DNA from: Alphaproteobacteria bacterium UBA4588
GTDB taxonomy: Bacteria > Pseudomonadota > Alphaproteobacteria > Rhodobacterales > Rhodobacteraceae
Assembly (NCBI GenBank): GCA_905182195.1
Contig: CAJJAW010000005.1
Location: 372,001 to 436,000, forward strand
Reading direction: 5' to 3'
Length of the DNA stretch: 64,000 bases
Below, piece by piece: positions 18,470 through 27,100 of the stretch. Position 1 is the stretch's first letter. The number at the start of each line of letters is the position of its first letter. Position numbers and translations under genes: made by a program. The notes beneath the pieces are model-generated. The model searched no databases. It was not told where the DNA came from and saw only the letters and a list, made by a program, of their open reading frames with translations.

Positions 18470-19405
18470 TCAATCTTCTGCGTTCTCTTGCAAGAATTGG
18501 TGGATGTGCGAACTCAAAGATTGATTTTGTATCCAGCCCAACTCTTTGATTTTGTCAGTGCGAAGCTCACCGCCCATCCGGTTGGCCGGTGATGGCTCCT
18601 GGAATTCAGGCTCACATCCAAAAAACTTGCAAACATCAAGCATCGAGTGAGACTCATCAGCTCCAATCCCATAGCCATCACCGTCGCCGTTCCCCGCAGC
18701 CAACAAAATCCCATCAGTAAGATCGTCAACATGGGTGAAGTTTCGTCGCTGTGTCCCTGGAGTTGTAATAGGCAATGCGGTGGCGCCGTTGGACACCAGC
18801 TCCTTGAATTTACCAATAACAGTCGAATACTTACCATCACGCAATTCTCGGCCGCCATAGACATTATAAAAATACACAATAGCGAAAGGCAAGCTATACC
18901 ATTTGGCAAAATCAATGAGTAATTCAGTGTTCAGCGATTTAGCGGCCGTATAGGGAGACAAATGCCGACCCTTACCATTGTCGGAAAATTTAGTACTTGA
19001 GCCAGAATATACCAACTTGGCGCCTGAAGTATGCCAAAATTGTAGTAATGAAGCGAAGGACTTATATATGTTTGCGAGCGCAACATGCGGCTCGCCCAGG
19101 CTCTGCTCTACACGACTATATTCGCCAAAATGAAATACATAATCAAACTTTTTTAAACCTAAAATATCTATAATATCGCTAACGTCTCCCTCAATATAGG
19201 AAACTCCCAAAATATGGTTTTGTTTACGACCCGAAAGATAGTTGTCCAGGCAAACAACTTCCTGGCAGGGTTCAACAAGTCTCTCTGCCAAGTGTGAACC
19301 AATAAAGCCAGCCCCACCCGTAATGAGAACTTTTTTACTTAAAAACCGCTCTAATATTGGATTATCTTCCACCTTATTCGCCCTTTTTTCTCGTATTTCC
19401 GGCAA
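18470..19405 (-). CDS. NAD-dependent sugar nucleotide epimerase/dehydratase (extended SDR)
   Basis: Residues 27-45 hold LITGGAGFIGSHLAERL, the NAD-binding glycine motif of GalE-like extended SDRs. The catalytic triad is visible as SGSSTKF and YTAAKSL (Tyr-x-x-x-Lys) near residues 140-160, and FYNVYGGREL and RNFTHVDDLTDG are typical later blocks. An N-terminal tail of about 25 charged residues precedes the domain. The substrate is probably UDP-glucuronate, UDP-HexNAc or similar, given the ugd gene directly downstream. It is the last leftward gene before the AT-rich block. Confidence 0.88.
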   Translation of the reverse strand: MPEIREKRANKVEDNPILERFLSKKVLITGGAGFIGSHLAERLVEPCQEVVCLDNYLSGRKQNHILGVSYIEGDVSDIIDILGLKKFDYVFHFGEYSRVEQSLGEPHVALANIYKSFASLLQFWHTSGAKLVYSGSSTKFSDNGKGRHLSPYTAAKSLNTELLIDFAKWYSLPFAIVYFYNVYGGRELRDGKYSTVIGKFKELVSNGATALPITTPGTQRRNFTHVDDLTDGILLAAGNGDGDGYGIGADESHSMLDVCKFFGCEPEFQEPSPANRMGGELRTDKIKELGWIQNQSLSSHIHQFLQENAED

Positions 19406-19767
19406 TTATATTAGCATAATATTTTTTGCATATCTTACAAAGAAATCAGCGGCCCCATGCATATTTTAGTGATAAATTGTTACATTCCCTAGGATGCAGC
19501 AGTCGCTTAAAAACCAGCAGAAGTAAACTCCTTAACAGGTGCAACTCCACGAGATCTTCCGTCAAGAACGCGCTAACCAAAATCTCAAATATTAAAAAAG
19601 CCATATGACAGAAATATTGTAATAGCCGAAAGTCTAATGAGCGAGGTACGAAATTCTGTGCGGAATAAATAACCAAACTCTTACTTTTTAATTTTACTTG
19701 ACTTGATTATAAGGTTAACAAAAGTGGACTGCGTGGGAGATGAGAAATCGCTGAGTACGAAGATGAG
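19406..19767. other. AT-rich intergenic region between divergent epimerase and coiled-coil genes
   Basis: A divergent promoter region of about 360 bases. No gene is supported: the longest frames lack ribosome-binding sites and have unlikely composition. It should contain promoters for both neighbours; I see no -35/-10 pair good enough to mark. Near its right end (19722-19767) a GTG-led frame runs into the coiled-coil gene one base out of phase. Confidence 0.4.
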
Positions 19768-20550
19768 TTGACAAAACTTCGAGCCACTACAGAAGCAGAT
19801 AGACGTTTGCTAGAAGATACTATCCGGGCGTTACGAGGTAACCTCGAGGTTGCAACCGCTGACACCGCACAAAATCTAGAAAATATCCGAGCGGCTCATG
19901 AAGGGAACCGGCGGGAATCAGAAGGAAACATTCAAGCTCTTAGAGAAAACATGGAGCAGTTTCGTAATGATTATGAAGAAAAACTTGATAATGAACGTGC
20001 CGTTTACGAGGGGGCAAAAAGAGAGTCCGAGGCTAACGTCCAAGCCCTGCGAAACACTATGGAGCAACTTCGTAATGATTATGAAGAAAAACTCGATAAT
20101 GAACGTGCCTCAAACGAAGGAGCAAAGCGGGAGGCAGAAAGCAACGTTCAAGCGCTACGCGATACTATGGAACACATGCGTAATGATTATGAAGAAAAAC
20201 TCGATAATGAACGAGCTGGTCACGAAACAGCTCAACGAGATTCAGAGTTAAATATTCAAGCTCTTAGAGATACTATGGAGAGACTACGTAATGATAATGA
20301 AGAAAAATTTGATCTAGAACGAGCCGAAAACGCTTCGAGTCGCAGAGATTCTGAAACGAGTATCCAGGCTCTTAGAGATACTATGGAACACATGCGCAAC
20401 GACTACGAAGAGAAACTTGACCGAGATCGCGCCACCCATGACACCTCACAAAGAGAAGCAGAATCCAATGTCAAAGCTCTTCGGGAAACTATGGATGCTA
20501 TAAGAAGTGACTACAAAAATAACTTTGATATTAAAAATAATGAAAAGTAA
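19768..20550 (+). CDS. Acidic coiled-coil protein of 36-residue tandem repeats
   Basis: No family is recognised. About six copies of a 36-residue unit make up most of the 260 residues; each has the pattern ALRDTMEHMRNDYEEKLD followed by ERA and a variable seven residues. Heptad spacing of hydrophobic residues and high Glu/Arg/Lys/Asp content predict one long alpha-helical coiled coil. There is no signal peptide or membrane span. The start is a TTG at 19768 after GAAGATGAG; upstream in-frame residues back to the stop at 19741 also look like the protein, so the 5' end may be damaged. A GAF-cyclase gene follows 59 bases later. Confidence 0.7.
   Translation: MTKLRATTEADRRLLEDTIRALRGNLEVATADTAQNLENIRAAHEGNRRESEGNIQALRENMEQFRNDYEEKLDNERAVYEGAKRESEANVQALRNTMEQLRNDYEEKLDNERASNEGAKREAESNVQALRDTMEHMRNDYEEKLDNERAGHETAQRDSELNIQALRDTMERLRNDNEEKFDLERAENASSRRDSETSIQALRDTMEHMRNDYEEKLDRDRATHDTSQREAESNVKALRETMDAIRSDYKNNFDIKNNEK
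19895..20520 (+). repeat. Tandem 108-bp repeats in the coiled-coil gene
   Basis: The motif CGTAATGATTATGAAGAAAA recurs with only a few changes at about 19964, 20072, 20180, 20288 and 20396, exactly 108 bases apart. The copies keep both the DNA and the protein repeat, which suggests recent or ongoing expansion by recombination or slippage. Confidence 0.85.
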
Positions 20551-20609
20551 CCAAATCATTGAATTAATAATATAAATGGTCATTCAAACGAATAAAAGGA
20601 TTACGAAGA

Positions 20610-22892
20610 ATGAATGCTCCGGCTGATAAAAGAGCACCAACTAAGCCGCCACCTAAACGTGGCGCAAAGTCAAAGCCAATAGATATCGCAAGTGATCTAT
20701 CGCGTCTGGGCTCATTTGATGAGATTCTAGAGTATTTAATCACACATGTAACAAAAACTATCCAAGCAGACCGAGGAAGTTTGTTTTTGCATGACCCGGT
20801 AGCCCATCAATTATATACACGAGTAGCCTTGGGTAATTTGTCCCGGGAAATTAGAATTGACGAACAATCAGGGGTCGCTGGATGGGTTTTTAAAAATGGC
20901 GAAGCAGCAATTGTAAATGATCCTTACAACGATGAACGTTTTAATAAAGAAGTCGATGAAAGAACCGGCTTCAAAACGGATAGCCTAGCCTGTGTACCTA
21001 TTTTCACTTTTGGTGAAACTCCAATAGGCGTGCTGCAAGTTTTGAACAAAACGGATAGCAAGTTTTCTGAGAAAGACATTGATGCGATCAAACTCGTAGC
21101 ATCTCAATGTGCGTCGACGCTCAACACCTATGCTCTTACTGAGCGAATGGAAACGCAGAAACGTCGTGAAGCAGAATTCATGACATTGGTTTCCAAATTG
21201 ACGACTGAATTAGATCTATCACGTCTCTTAAATCATGTAGTTGATGCTGCAACCGAGATGCTTAATTGTGAACGGGCCACCGTCTTTCTAAACGACGAAA
21301 AAACTGATGAACTTTTTTCGATGGTCGGCGCTGGATTAGGGGCCTTGGAAATTAGGCTCCCTAATAGTGCAGGTATATCCGGGGCAGTTTTCCAATCTGG
21401 CGAAAATGTTAATATTCCTCATGCATACGCAGACCTCCGCTTCAACCCAGGTTTTGATAAGCAAACAGGGTTTTTCACTAGATCAGTATTATGCGTCCCC
21501 ATCCTAAATAAACATGGCAAGAGGATAGGAGTAACCCAAGCGCTAAATAAAATTGGTGGGTCTTTTACAGAAGAAGATGAAAGCCGTATTCAAGCTTTCA
21601 CGGCGCAAATTTCAGTAGGCTTAGAGAACGCTAAAATGTTCAACGATATGCAAGCTGTGAAAAATTATAACGAAGCGATGCTTCAAAGCATGTCTAATGG
21701 TGTAATTACCGTTGATGAAACAGGTAATTTAAAGAGCTTAAATAAATCAGCTGAAAATATAATAAAAATTATGGCTGAAGAAAATTTAGGAAAACCATTA
21801 GCCGAAATTTTTGATGAAAAAAACCAATGGCTTGTTGAAGCAATAACTAAAGTCCGAGAAACTGGGGCAACAGAAAATTTGGAAGACGCTAACCTTTATA
21901 CGGGTGAAGGAAAGCTAGTATCAGCGAATATAGCATTACAACCGATGATATCTGGTGAAGGAGATACTATAGGTGCGCTAATGCTAGTTGAAGATATTTC
22001 TAGCGAAAAACGTGTAAGGTCAACCATGTCGCGTTACATGGACCCGCAGCTTGCCAAACAACTGCTCGAAGAAGGTGACGGCCAAGCCATGCTTGGTGGA
22101 CAAGCAGCGGAAGCAACCGTTCTGTTTACTGATATTAGAAGTTTCACAACAATTGCGGAATCGCTAGGGCCGCAAGCAACGGTCTCAATGCTAAATGAAT
22201 ATTTTGAGATAATGGTTGCTTGTGTAACTGATGCTGGAGGAATGCTGGATAAATTTATTGGCGATGCATTAATGGCTGGGTTTGGGGTCCCCTTACCTAC
22301 TGACGATGCCCCAGACGCGGCAGTTAAATCTGCCATTTCAATGATATCTCAACTCCGCGTCTGGAACGCGGCAAGAATTGCCGTCGATAAACCTGCTGTG
22401 AATATGGGTGTTGGTATAAATACCGATACTGTTGTCACCGGTAATATTGGCTCTTCTAAACGCATGGATTTCACAATGATAGGTGATGGCGTAAACTTGG
22501 CCGCTAGGTTAGAAGGAAGTTGTAAAACATACGGCGCACAAATTATCATTTCTGACTATACTAAAAGCAAGCTTAAAGGAATTTATGCTCTAAGAGAGTT
22601 AGATAAAATAGTCGTAAAAGGGAAAACAGAGCCAGTATCTATTTCTGAAGTTTTGGACTTCCACGATGATGAAACGTTTCCGGCTCGCATGGACGTGGTG
22701 GGTCATTTTTCAGAAGGGCTTAATCACTATCGTTCTACAGATTTTGATGCCGCAATTAAATCGTTTTCAGCTGCCTTGGAAGCAAATGCTAACGATGTTC
22801 CCAGTCAGTTGTATATTGAACGCTGCAACTTATTCAAGGACACTCCCCCGCCACCAGGCTGGAATGGTGAGTGGGTAATGACCGAAAAATGA
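20610..22892 (+). CDS. Adenylate cyclase with two GAF domains and a PAS domain
   Basis: A 760-residue soluble class III cyclase. Order: basic Pro/Lys-rich tail (1-25), GAF1 (about 38-175), GAF2 (about 205-342), PAS-like (about 353-470), catalytic domain (about 497-685), and a helical TPR-like tail ending PPPPGWNGEWVMTEK, a tail common to this cyclase group. Metal-binding Asp residues are D508 (LFTDIRSF) and D552 (FIGDALMAGFG). K548 and D620 (SKRMDFTMIGDG) are the pair that selects ATP, and N629 and R633 bind the transition state, so all catalytic residues are present and cAMP is the predicted product. Ligand of the GAF domains is unknown. AAGGA precedes the ATG. Confidence 0.93.
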   Translation: MNAPADKRAPTKPPPKRGAKSKPIDIASDLSRLGSFDEILEYLITHVTKTIQADRGSLFLHDPVAHQLYTRVALGNLSREIRIDEQSGVAGWVFKNGEAAIVNDPYNDERFNKEVDERTGFKTDSLACVPIFTFGETPIGVLQVLNKTDSKFSEKDIDAIKLVASQCASTLNTYALTERMETQKRREAEFMTLVSKLTTELDLSRLLNHVVDAATEMLNCERATVFLNDEKTDELFSMVGAGLGALEIRLPNSAGISGAVFQSGENVNIPHAYADLRFNPGFDKQTGFFTRSVLCVPILNKHGKRIGVTQALNKIGGSFTEEDESRIQAFTAQISVGLENAKMFNDMQAVKNYNEAMLQSMSNGVITVDETGNLKSLNKSAENIIKIMAEENLGKPLAEIFDEKNQWLVEAITKVRETGATENLEDANLYTGEGKLVSANIALQPMISGEGDTIGALMLVEDISSEKRVRSTMSRYMDPQLAKQLLEEGDGQAMLGGQAAEATVLFTDIRSFTTIAESLGPQATVSMLNEYFEIMVACVTDAGGMLDKFIGDALMAGFGVPLPTDDAPDAAVKSAISMISQLRVWNAARIAVDKPAVNMGVGINTDTVVTGNIGSSKRMDFTMIGDGVNLAARLEGSCKTYGAQIIISDYTKSKLKGIYALRELDKIVVKGKTEPVSISEVLDFHDDETFPARMDVVGHFSEGLNHYRSTDFDAAIKSFSAALEANANDVPSQLYIERCNLFKDTPPPPGWNGEWVMTEK

Positions 22893-22920
22893 TTATAAAA
22901 TAGAAAGAGTAATGACTAAT

Positions 22921-22950
22921 TACCGGATGAAAATTGAGCCCGATCCGGTA
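22921..22950 (+). terminator. Weak terminator-like hairpin after the GAF-cyclase gene
   Basis: An 8-bp perfect stem (TACCGGAT / ATCCGGTA) with a 14-base loop lies 28 bases after the cyclase stop codon. The downstream sequence TAAAATAATATTATTATATT is AT-rich but has no uninterrupted T run, so termination efficiency is doubtful. Confidence 0.35.
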
Positions 22951-23278
22951 TAAAATAATATTATTATATTAATTACTTATCTCACAATAGCTATTTCCAG
23001 TTTATTCTGACAGCTGCGATGGGACTACTTATGCATCCAACTTCAACGAAGGTCATCGCTACATGTTACCACTTTCGCGTTAAAGAATAAAGATAGGAAT
23101 ATAGACAGACAGCAAAAGTTCCCAGAAACACCATAGTAAAAAGTCTTCCAAAACACCTGCACTAACTACACTGGTGTGGTGCTGGAGCTCAACGCAAGTA
23201 AAGTGATGCTTTTACAGTACATGTACCTCTATTAGCTGCGGCAGAGCGTTTGTATGAAGCACTCTTCACCACATACTA

Positions 23279-23461
23279 GGCTGGAGAAAAGGGTATAAGC
23301 CAGCCGGCTAGTGGCGGCCTAGCCTTGTCACAAAAAAGAAAAACTGCACAGGCTCCATCATTACACTAGTGGAGCCGCATTACAGAAAACAGAATTTAAC
23401 AGTATGGTGCAGTAGCTACGGGATGAGGCCTAAAAACTCTTACATGCGCTATTTTTTAGGC
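23279..23461 (+). ncRNA. Candidate structured RNA with four consecutive hairpins
   Basis: Four perfect stems occur in 183 bases: GGCTGG/CCAGCC (23279-23284, 23300-23305), GGCTAG/CTAGCC (23306-23311, 23319-23324), GGCTCCA/TGGAGCC (23351-23357, 23370-23376) and GCCTAAAAA/TTTTTAGGC (23428-23436, 23453-23461). The stems are GC-rich in an AT-rich gap and the first two abut directly. It could be a small RNA or a long leader of the DUF1538 gene. No known family is recognised, and the strand is assumed from the flanking genes. Confidence 0.3.
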
Positions 23462-23616
23462 TTCTGTTATAATATCCTAAGCCGTCCCTAGAAGTTATTT
23501 TTCTAAATTTAGGCAATAAATCGAAATATCATAAGTTTAATAATGTTTTTATACATTGACCTCTGGTACTCTTTTGATCCACTGTTTTAATTAACTAAAA
23601 CTGGGGGAGGGATTTT

Positions 23617-24393
23617 ATGCCAGTAAGATATTCTCAATATCTAAACGCAGCAGCTGTTAGGCATCGTTCTATAAGCTATAATTCTCTGGCCCCAATTGTA
23701 GACGGGGCAAGTCAGAAACCGAGCCGAATACAAATGAACTTCAGCCAAGTGATGGTGCTTTTGGCGCCTTACTGTGGTTTGAGAGTATTTGATCAACTTA
23801 AGGCAGTTGCTCCCCTAGCAGCGTATCTGATGCTTTTTCAATTATTAATTTTACGGCATCCAATAGAGTCAGCAGTTACTCTTTGTTTTGGTTTAGTTGC
23901 TGTTGTGGTCGGGCTTGCAGTATTCATGGAAGGCCTAAAAACTGGATTGATGCCGTTTGGTACCATAATTGGTGATAACTTACCAAAAAAAGCATCAATG
24001 ACCGTAGTCCTTATTGTTATTGGAATTTTAGGGGTTGGTGTTACTTTTGCAGAGCCTGCAATTGGCGCTCTTCAAGCTTTTGGCTCATCCGTAGACGTGA
24101 TGAAAGCTCCTTATTTATATGAGATTTTAAATAATTGGGCCATGCCACTGATACTAATGGTTGGTGCAGGTGTTGGACTTGCTGCGATACTTGGAACTGT
24201 GAGATTTGTCAGAGGTTGGTCGCTTAAGCCAATGATTTATCTCGCCCTTCTCCCTATTTTTGTTTTGACAGGTTACGCATGGCTTGACCCCAACCTCAGA
24301 AGTGTCTTGGGGCTTGCGTGGGATTGTGGAGCAGTTACAACCGGCCCCGTGAACGGTGCCTTTGGTGCTGTCTCTTGGCATTGGTATAGCTAA
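23617..24393 (+). CDS. DUF1538 membrane protein, N-terminal half (frameshifted)
   Basis: First part of a DUF1538 integral membrane protein, a family of unknown function built from two homologous membrane halves. The ATG at 23617 has a very strong ribosome-binding site. About six hydrophobic segments follow an N-terminal tail of about 40 residues. The repeat signature TFAEPAIGALQAFG is present near residue 147 and WDCGAVTTGPV near residue 230. After TTGPV the frame breaks: removing one A at 24352-24353 restores VTVPLVL, the exact counterpart of TTGPVTVPLVLAMG in the second half. The last 12 residues of this frame are therefore artefactual. Joined to the next frame, the product is 578 residues. 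Confidence 0.82.
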   Translation: MPVRYSQYLNAAAVRHRSISYNSLAPIVDGASQKPSRIQMNFSQVMVLLAPYCGLRVFDQLKAVAPLAAYLMLFQLLILRHPIESAVTLCFGLVAVVVGLAVFMEGLKTGLMPFGTIIGDNLPKKASMTVVLIVIGILGVGVTFAEPAIGALQAFGSSVDVMKAPYLYEILNNWAMPLILMVGAGVGLAAILGTVRFVRGWSLKPMIYLALLPIFVLTGYAWLDPNLRSVLGLAWDCGAVTTGPVNGAFGAVSWHWYS

Positions 24394-25354
24394 CGCTGCT
24401 GGAAAAGGTGGGTCTTCACTGTCTGGCTTTGGTGTTGTAACAATGGCCTCACTTTTTCCAATTTTGGCAGTTTTAATTTTAGCAATTTTTGTCTCATTCT
24501 CCATAACACCAGATGAAATTATCGCAGCTGCAAAGATAGCGAGTAATGTTGTTGTAGAACAACCAACTATTTGGGATAAAACTCCCCTTGTTGAAATTGG
24601 CCTGGGTGTAAGAGCAATCCTGCCACTTGTTTTGTTTCTTATGTTTGTCCTTTTTGTTGTCCTTAAGTCAACTTTACCAAATAAAATGATTACTGTTTAC
24701 GGGTTAGCACTGACAATTGTAGGAATGTGCATTTTCAATATCGGTTTAACTTACGGTTTAGGAGCTATTGGTTCACAAACCGGCGGCGTCCTGCCTGCCG
24801 CTTTCATGGATATTCCGGTAAGTGAAAGCTCCCCTATTTTCAACATAGCGACTGGGTTATCCATTGTTATTGGTTTTGCGTTCATACTTGGTTTTGGCGC
24901 GACACTTGCTGAGCCTGCATTAAATGCCCTAGGGTCGACCGTTCAGGATTTAACAAACGGGGCTTTTAAAAAATCAATGCTCATGTACAGCGTTGCTGGG
25001 GGGGTCGCAGTTGGTATTGCACTTGGGGTTAGTAAAGTAGTCCTAGGATTCGACTTAATGAAAGTTTTAATGCCGCTGTATCTACTGGGGATAGTTCTTA
25101 CAGTTCTTTCAACTGAAGAGTTTGTAAATGTTGCATGGGATAGCGCAGGCGTAACGACTGGGCCGGTTACCGTTCCTTTAGTTCTTGCCATGGGCCTTGG
25201 GTTAGGCAATGCTGTGTCAGCGATAGATGGATTTGGCATACTCTCTCTTGCAAGCATATGCCCTATTGTAGCAGTGTTATCGATGGGCCTTGTTATAAAG
25301 TTTATGAACGAAAAAAGTAAAAACAAGATCGTAGTAAGGGAAAATTCATCATGA
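24356..25354 (+). CDS. DUF1538 membrane protein, C-terminal half (continuation after frameshift)
   Basis: Continues the DUF1538 protein in the +1 frame: PLVLSLGIGIANAAGKGG links straight onto the first half. It has about seven hydrophobic segments, the second copy of the family signature (GFGATLAEPALNALG near residue 180) and DSAGVTTGPVTVPLVLAMG near residue 265. No ribosome-binding site precedes its apparent start, so it is unlikely to be translated alone. Its stop overlaps the start of the PII-like gene as ATGA. A transporter role regulated by the PII-like protein is likely from context, but the substrate is unknown. Confidence 0.82.
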   Translation: MPLVLSLGIGIANAAGKGGSSLSGFGVVTMASLFPILAVLILAIFVSFSITPDEIIAAAKIASNVVVEQPTIWDKTPLVEIGLGVRAILPLVLFLMFVLFVVLKSTLPNKMITVYGLALTIVGMCIFNIGLTYGLGAIGSQTGGVLPAAFMDIPVSESSPIFNIATGLSIVIGFAFILGFGATLAEPALNALGSTVQDLTNGAFKKSMLMYSVAGGVAVGIALGVSKVVLGFDLMKVLMPLYLLGIVLTVLSTEEFVNVAWDSAGVTTGPVTVPLVLAMGLGLGNAVSAIDGFGILSLASICPIVAVLSMGLVIKFMNEKSKNKIVVRENSS

Positions 25355-25707
25355 AAGAACGAACTATTACATATCTGACTGATGCCAATCTTATCACTTG
25401 TGTGATCCAAAAAGATCTTGCGGAGCCTGTTCTTGAAGCTGCAAAAAATGCAGGAGCACAAGGCGCAACAATAAGTTATGCTCAGGGTACTGGGGTGCGG
25501 GAAAGAATGGGTTTGTTAGGTGTTACTATTGATGCCCAAAAGGAAGTTATCAGAATAATTGTATCTCGTGAACAGTCTGAGTTGGTATTTGAGACGATGT
25601 ACTTGGCTGGGAATTTAGATGTTCCTGGCAAAGGAATTATGTTCATGAGTGCTCTGGAACGGGTAGCAACTTATATACCTGATAACGTTTTTGAGAAGCT
25701 GGGTTAG
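25351..25707 (+). CDS. PII-family (GlnB-like) regulatory protein
   Basis: A 118-residue protein with the ferredoxin-like fold expected for PII trimers: LITCVIQKDLAEPVLEAAKNAGAQGATI (beta-alpha-beta) followed by a short T-loop with GTGVRERMG, and IRIIVSREQSELVFETMYLAG then VPGKGIMFMSALERV, which matches the PII B- and C-loop region (G-K-I/G-x-I-F). The T-loop lacks the R-G-x-E-Y site, so uridylylation as in GlnB is not expected. It is translationally coupled (ATGA) to the DUF1538 transporter-like gene, which fits PII-like proteins that gate a partner membrane protein in response to nucleotides. Confidence 0.8.
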   Translation: MKERTITYLTDANLITCVIQKDLAEPVLEAAKNAGAQGATISYAQGTGVRERMGLLGVTIDAQKEVIRIIVSREQSELVFETMYLAGNLDVPGKGIMFMSALERVATYIPDNVFEKLG

Positions 25708-25711
25708 GGTT

Positions 25712-26005
25712 ATGGCTGAATACATTCAAATCGGTGCTTTAATTGAAAAAGATAATGGTTTAGACGCCTATGGCGATATTTCAAAGTCAGATGGGGTGAT
25801 ATACGCGCTTTTGGAAACCGGCAGGTCAAACGATTTGTTTTCCGAAAAACAATTTGGTGAGTTTGGTGAAGCAGCGGTACTTACATTGGTTGTTGACGCG
25901 AAGCAAAAAAACCAAGTTCTTGAAGATCTTGCAAAAAACCTAGGGCTTAATGAAAAAGGTGAAGGGTTTGTTTTTGAAGAAACAGCTCTTTTGAAATGTA
26001 GCTAG
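25712..26005 (+). CDS. Small protein following PII-like gene (possible second PII-like)
   Basis: A 97-residue acidic protein starting at the ATG at 25712, 4 bases after the PII-like stop, with AGGG before it. No family is certain. EAAVLTLVVDAKQKNQVLEDLAKNLG followed by GEGFVFEETALL resembles the second half of a PII fold (beta-alpha then G-x-G-x-x-F), so it may be a divergent second PII subunit working with its neighbour on the DUF1538 protein. A longer start at 25691 overlaps the previous gene and has no better signal. Confidence 0.6.
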   Translation: MAEYIQIGALIEKDNGLDAYGDISKSDGVIYALLETGRSNDLFSEKQFGEFGEAAVLTLVVDAKQKNQVLEDLAKNLGLNEKGEGFVFEETALLKCS

Positions 26006-26142
26006 AGCCCCAACCACTGGCCACATTAAGCCTTCAAGCTGGGATATCTAACCCTAATACGCTCAATTGAAAATTACCGAACTCCAATGTTGTGGTAGTA
26101 GCACGCAAGTGTTAGATTTAAAGTTCAAAAGGAGAATTAGTA

Positions 26143-27027
26143 ATGCGCAGTCTTGGGGTGATTTTTTTAGCTGATATTGTTGGGTACTCTAAAATGATGG
26201 CTCAGGATGAGCCTGGCACTTTGGCTAAGCTCCGCGAATTTGCCAGAGACGTAATTGGTCCCTCTCTGAAGAAACACCAAGGCACCATGATTAAATCTCT
26301 TGGAGATGGCTGGCTCATTGAATTTAATAGCGCCACAACAGCTGTTAGCTGCGCTCAGGAATGGCAAAGCATTACAAAAAAAGAAGGTAAAATGAGCCTG
26401 AGGGTTGGGATTCACCTTGGTGATGTTGAGCATGAGGAAGGTCCACCACCAGACGTATATGGCGATACAGTGAACATAGCCGCTCGGCTGGAGTCAATTG
26501 CTGAGACCGGTGATGTGGCTATATCGACATCTACATATTTGTGCCTAGATCAAAACCAGGCAGCGTCTTTCAATAATTGTGGAAAGCAAACTTTAAAGAA
26601 TATTGCAACACCAGTCGAAGTCTGGAGCACAGGAAGGTTAAATGTTGGGTCAAAAGGCATGACACAAGACCGTGACAAGCCAGCGATATCAATCAAACCC
26701 ATTAGTGGTTCAAGCAGCAATGTGGCTGCATTTTGTGACGAATTAACAAACGATTTGGAAAGTTACCTCGGCAAAAAAGACTGGATAGACTCCTTAGTCC
26801 AAAAAAACCCCAGCGACGATGATTACCAAATAACTGGCTCTGTTTCGCCAAATGGGCCAAACTTTGAAGTTGATATGGTTTTGAAAGCACCTGGAGGAAA
26901 AACTTTGTGGTCGGGCAGCACGGCCGGATCATTAAGGCAGATATCACAATTTAGTGATACCGTTGCAGACCAGTTTTCAGCTAAAATTTTCCTAGAAATT
27001 ATGAAAGTCCGGGACAAATATACATAA
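26143..27027 (+). CDS. Class III adenylate/guanylate cyclase with C-terminal TolB/FlgO-like domain
   Basis: A 294-residue cytoplasmic protein. The catalytic domain (1-160) starts right at the N-terminus: D11 (FLADIVGYSKMM) and D55 (KSLGDGWLIEF) are the metal ligands, and VYGDTVNIAARLES carries the Asn and Arg of the active site (N111, R115). After a linker, residues 190-294 resemble the peptide-binding-like domain found after cyclase domains in rhizobial and roseobacter proteins (YQITGSVSPNGPNFEVDMVL and the SDTVADQFSAKI end). AAGGAG precedes the ATG. It lies directly upstream of the Met-rich repeat gene in the same direction, 173 bases apart. Confidence 0.88.
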   Translation: MRSLGVIFLADIVGYSKMMAQDEPGTLAKLREFARDVIGPSLKKHQGTMIKSLGDGWLIEFNSATTAVSCAQEWQSITKKEGKMSLRVGIHLGDVEHEEGPPPDVYGDTVNIAARLESIAETGDVAISTSTYLCLDQNQAASFNNCGKQTLKNIATPVEVWSTGRLNVGSKGMTQDRDKPAISIKPISGSSSNVAAFCDELTNDLESYLGKKDWIDSLVQKNPSDDDYQITGSVSPNGPNFEVDMVLKAPGGKTLWSGSTAGSLRQISQFSDTVADQFSAKIFLEIMKVRDKYT

Positions 27028-27100
27028 TTTAAAATCTAGACGACTTTTTACAATAAGCTCAACTCTGCTTTAGTTTAATAGTTTTATTTGACTCTGAGTT

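Larger units (their letters stand above)
22893..23616. other. Long intergenic region with hairpins, possible decayed DNA
   Basis: A gap of 724 bases. Just after the cyclase, TACCGGAT (22921-22928) pairs with ATCCGGTA (22943-22950), a weak terminator candidate with an AT-rich tail. From 23279 to 23461 four hairpins follow each other (listed separately). Short open segments such as AAERLYEALFTTY in frame near 23240 hint at decayed coding sequence but no family can be named. TATAAT at 23468-23473 has no good -35 box. A strong ribosome-binding site (GGGGGAGGG) ends the region. Confidence 0.4.

Noticed and set aside
19446-19676. 76-codon minus-strand frame upstream of the epimerase
   Set aside because: Hydrophobic low-quality peptide with no start signal; it lies in the promoter region between divergent genes.
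23440-23480. TATAAT at 23468 as the promoter of the DUF1538 gene
   Set aside because: There is no -35 box at a suitable distance; a lone -10 in AT-rich DNA is expected by chance.
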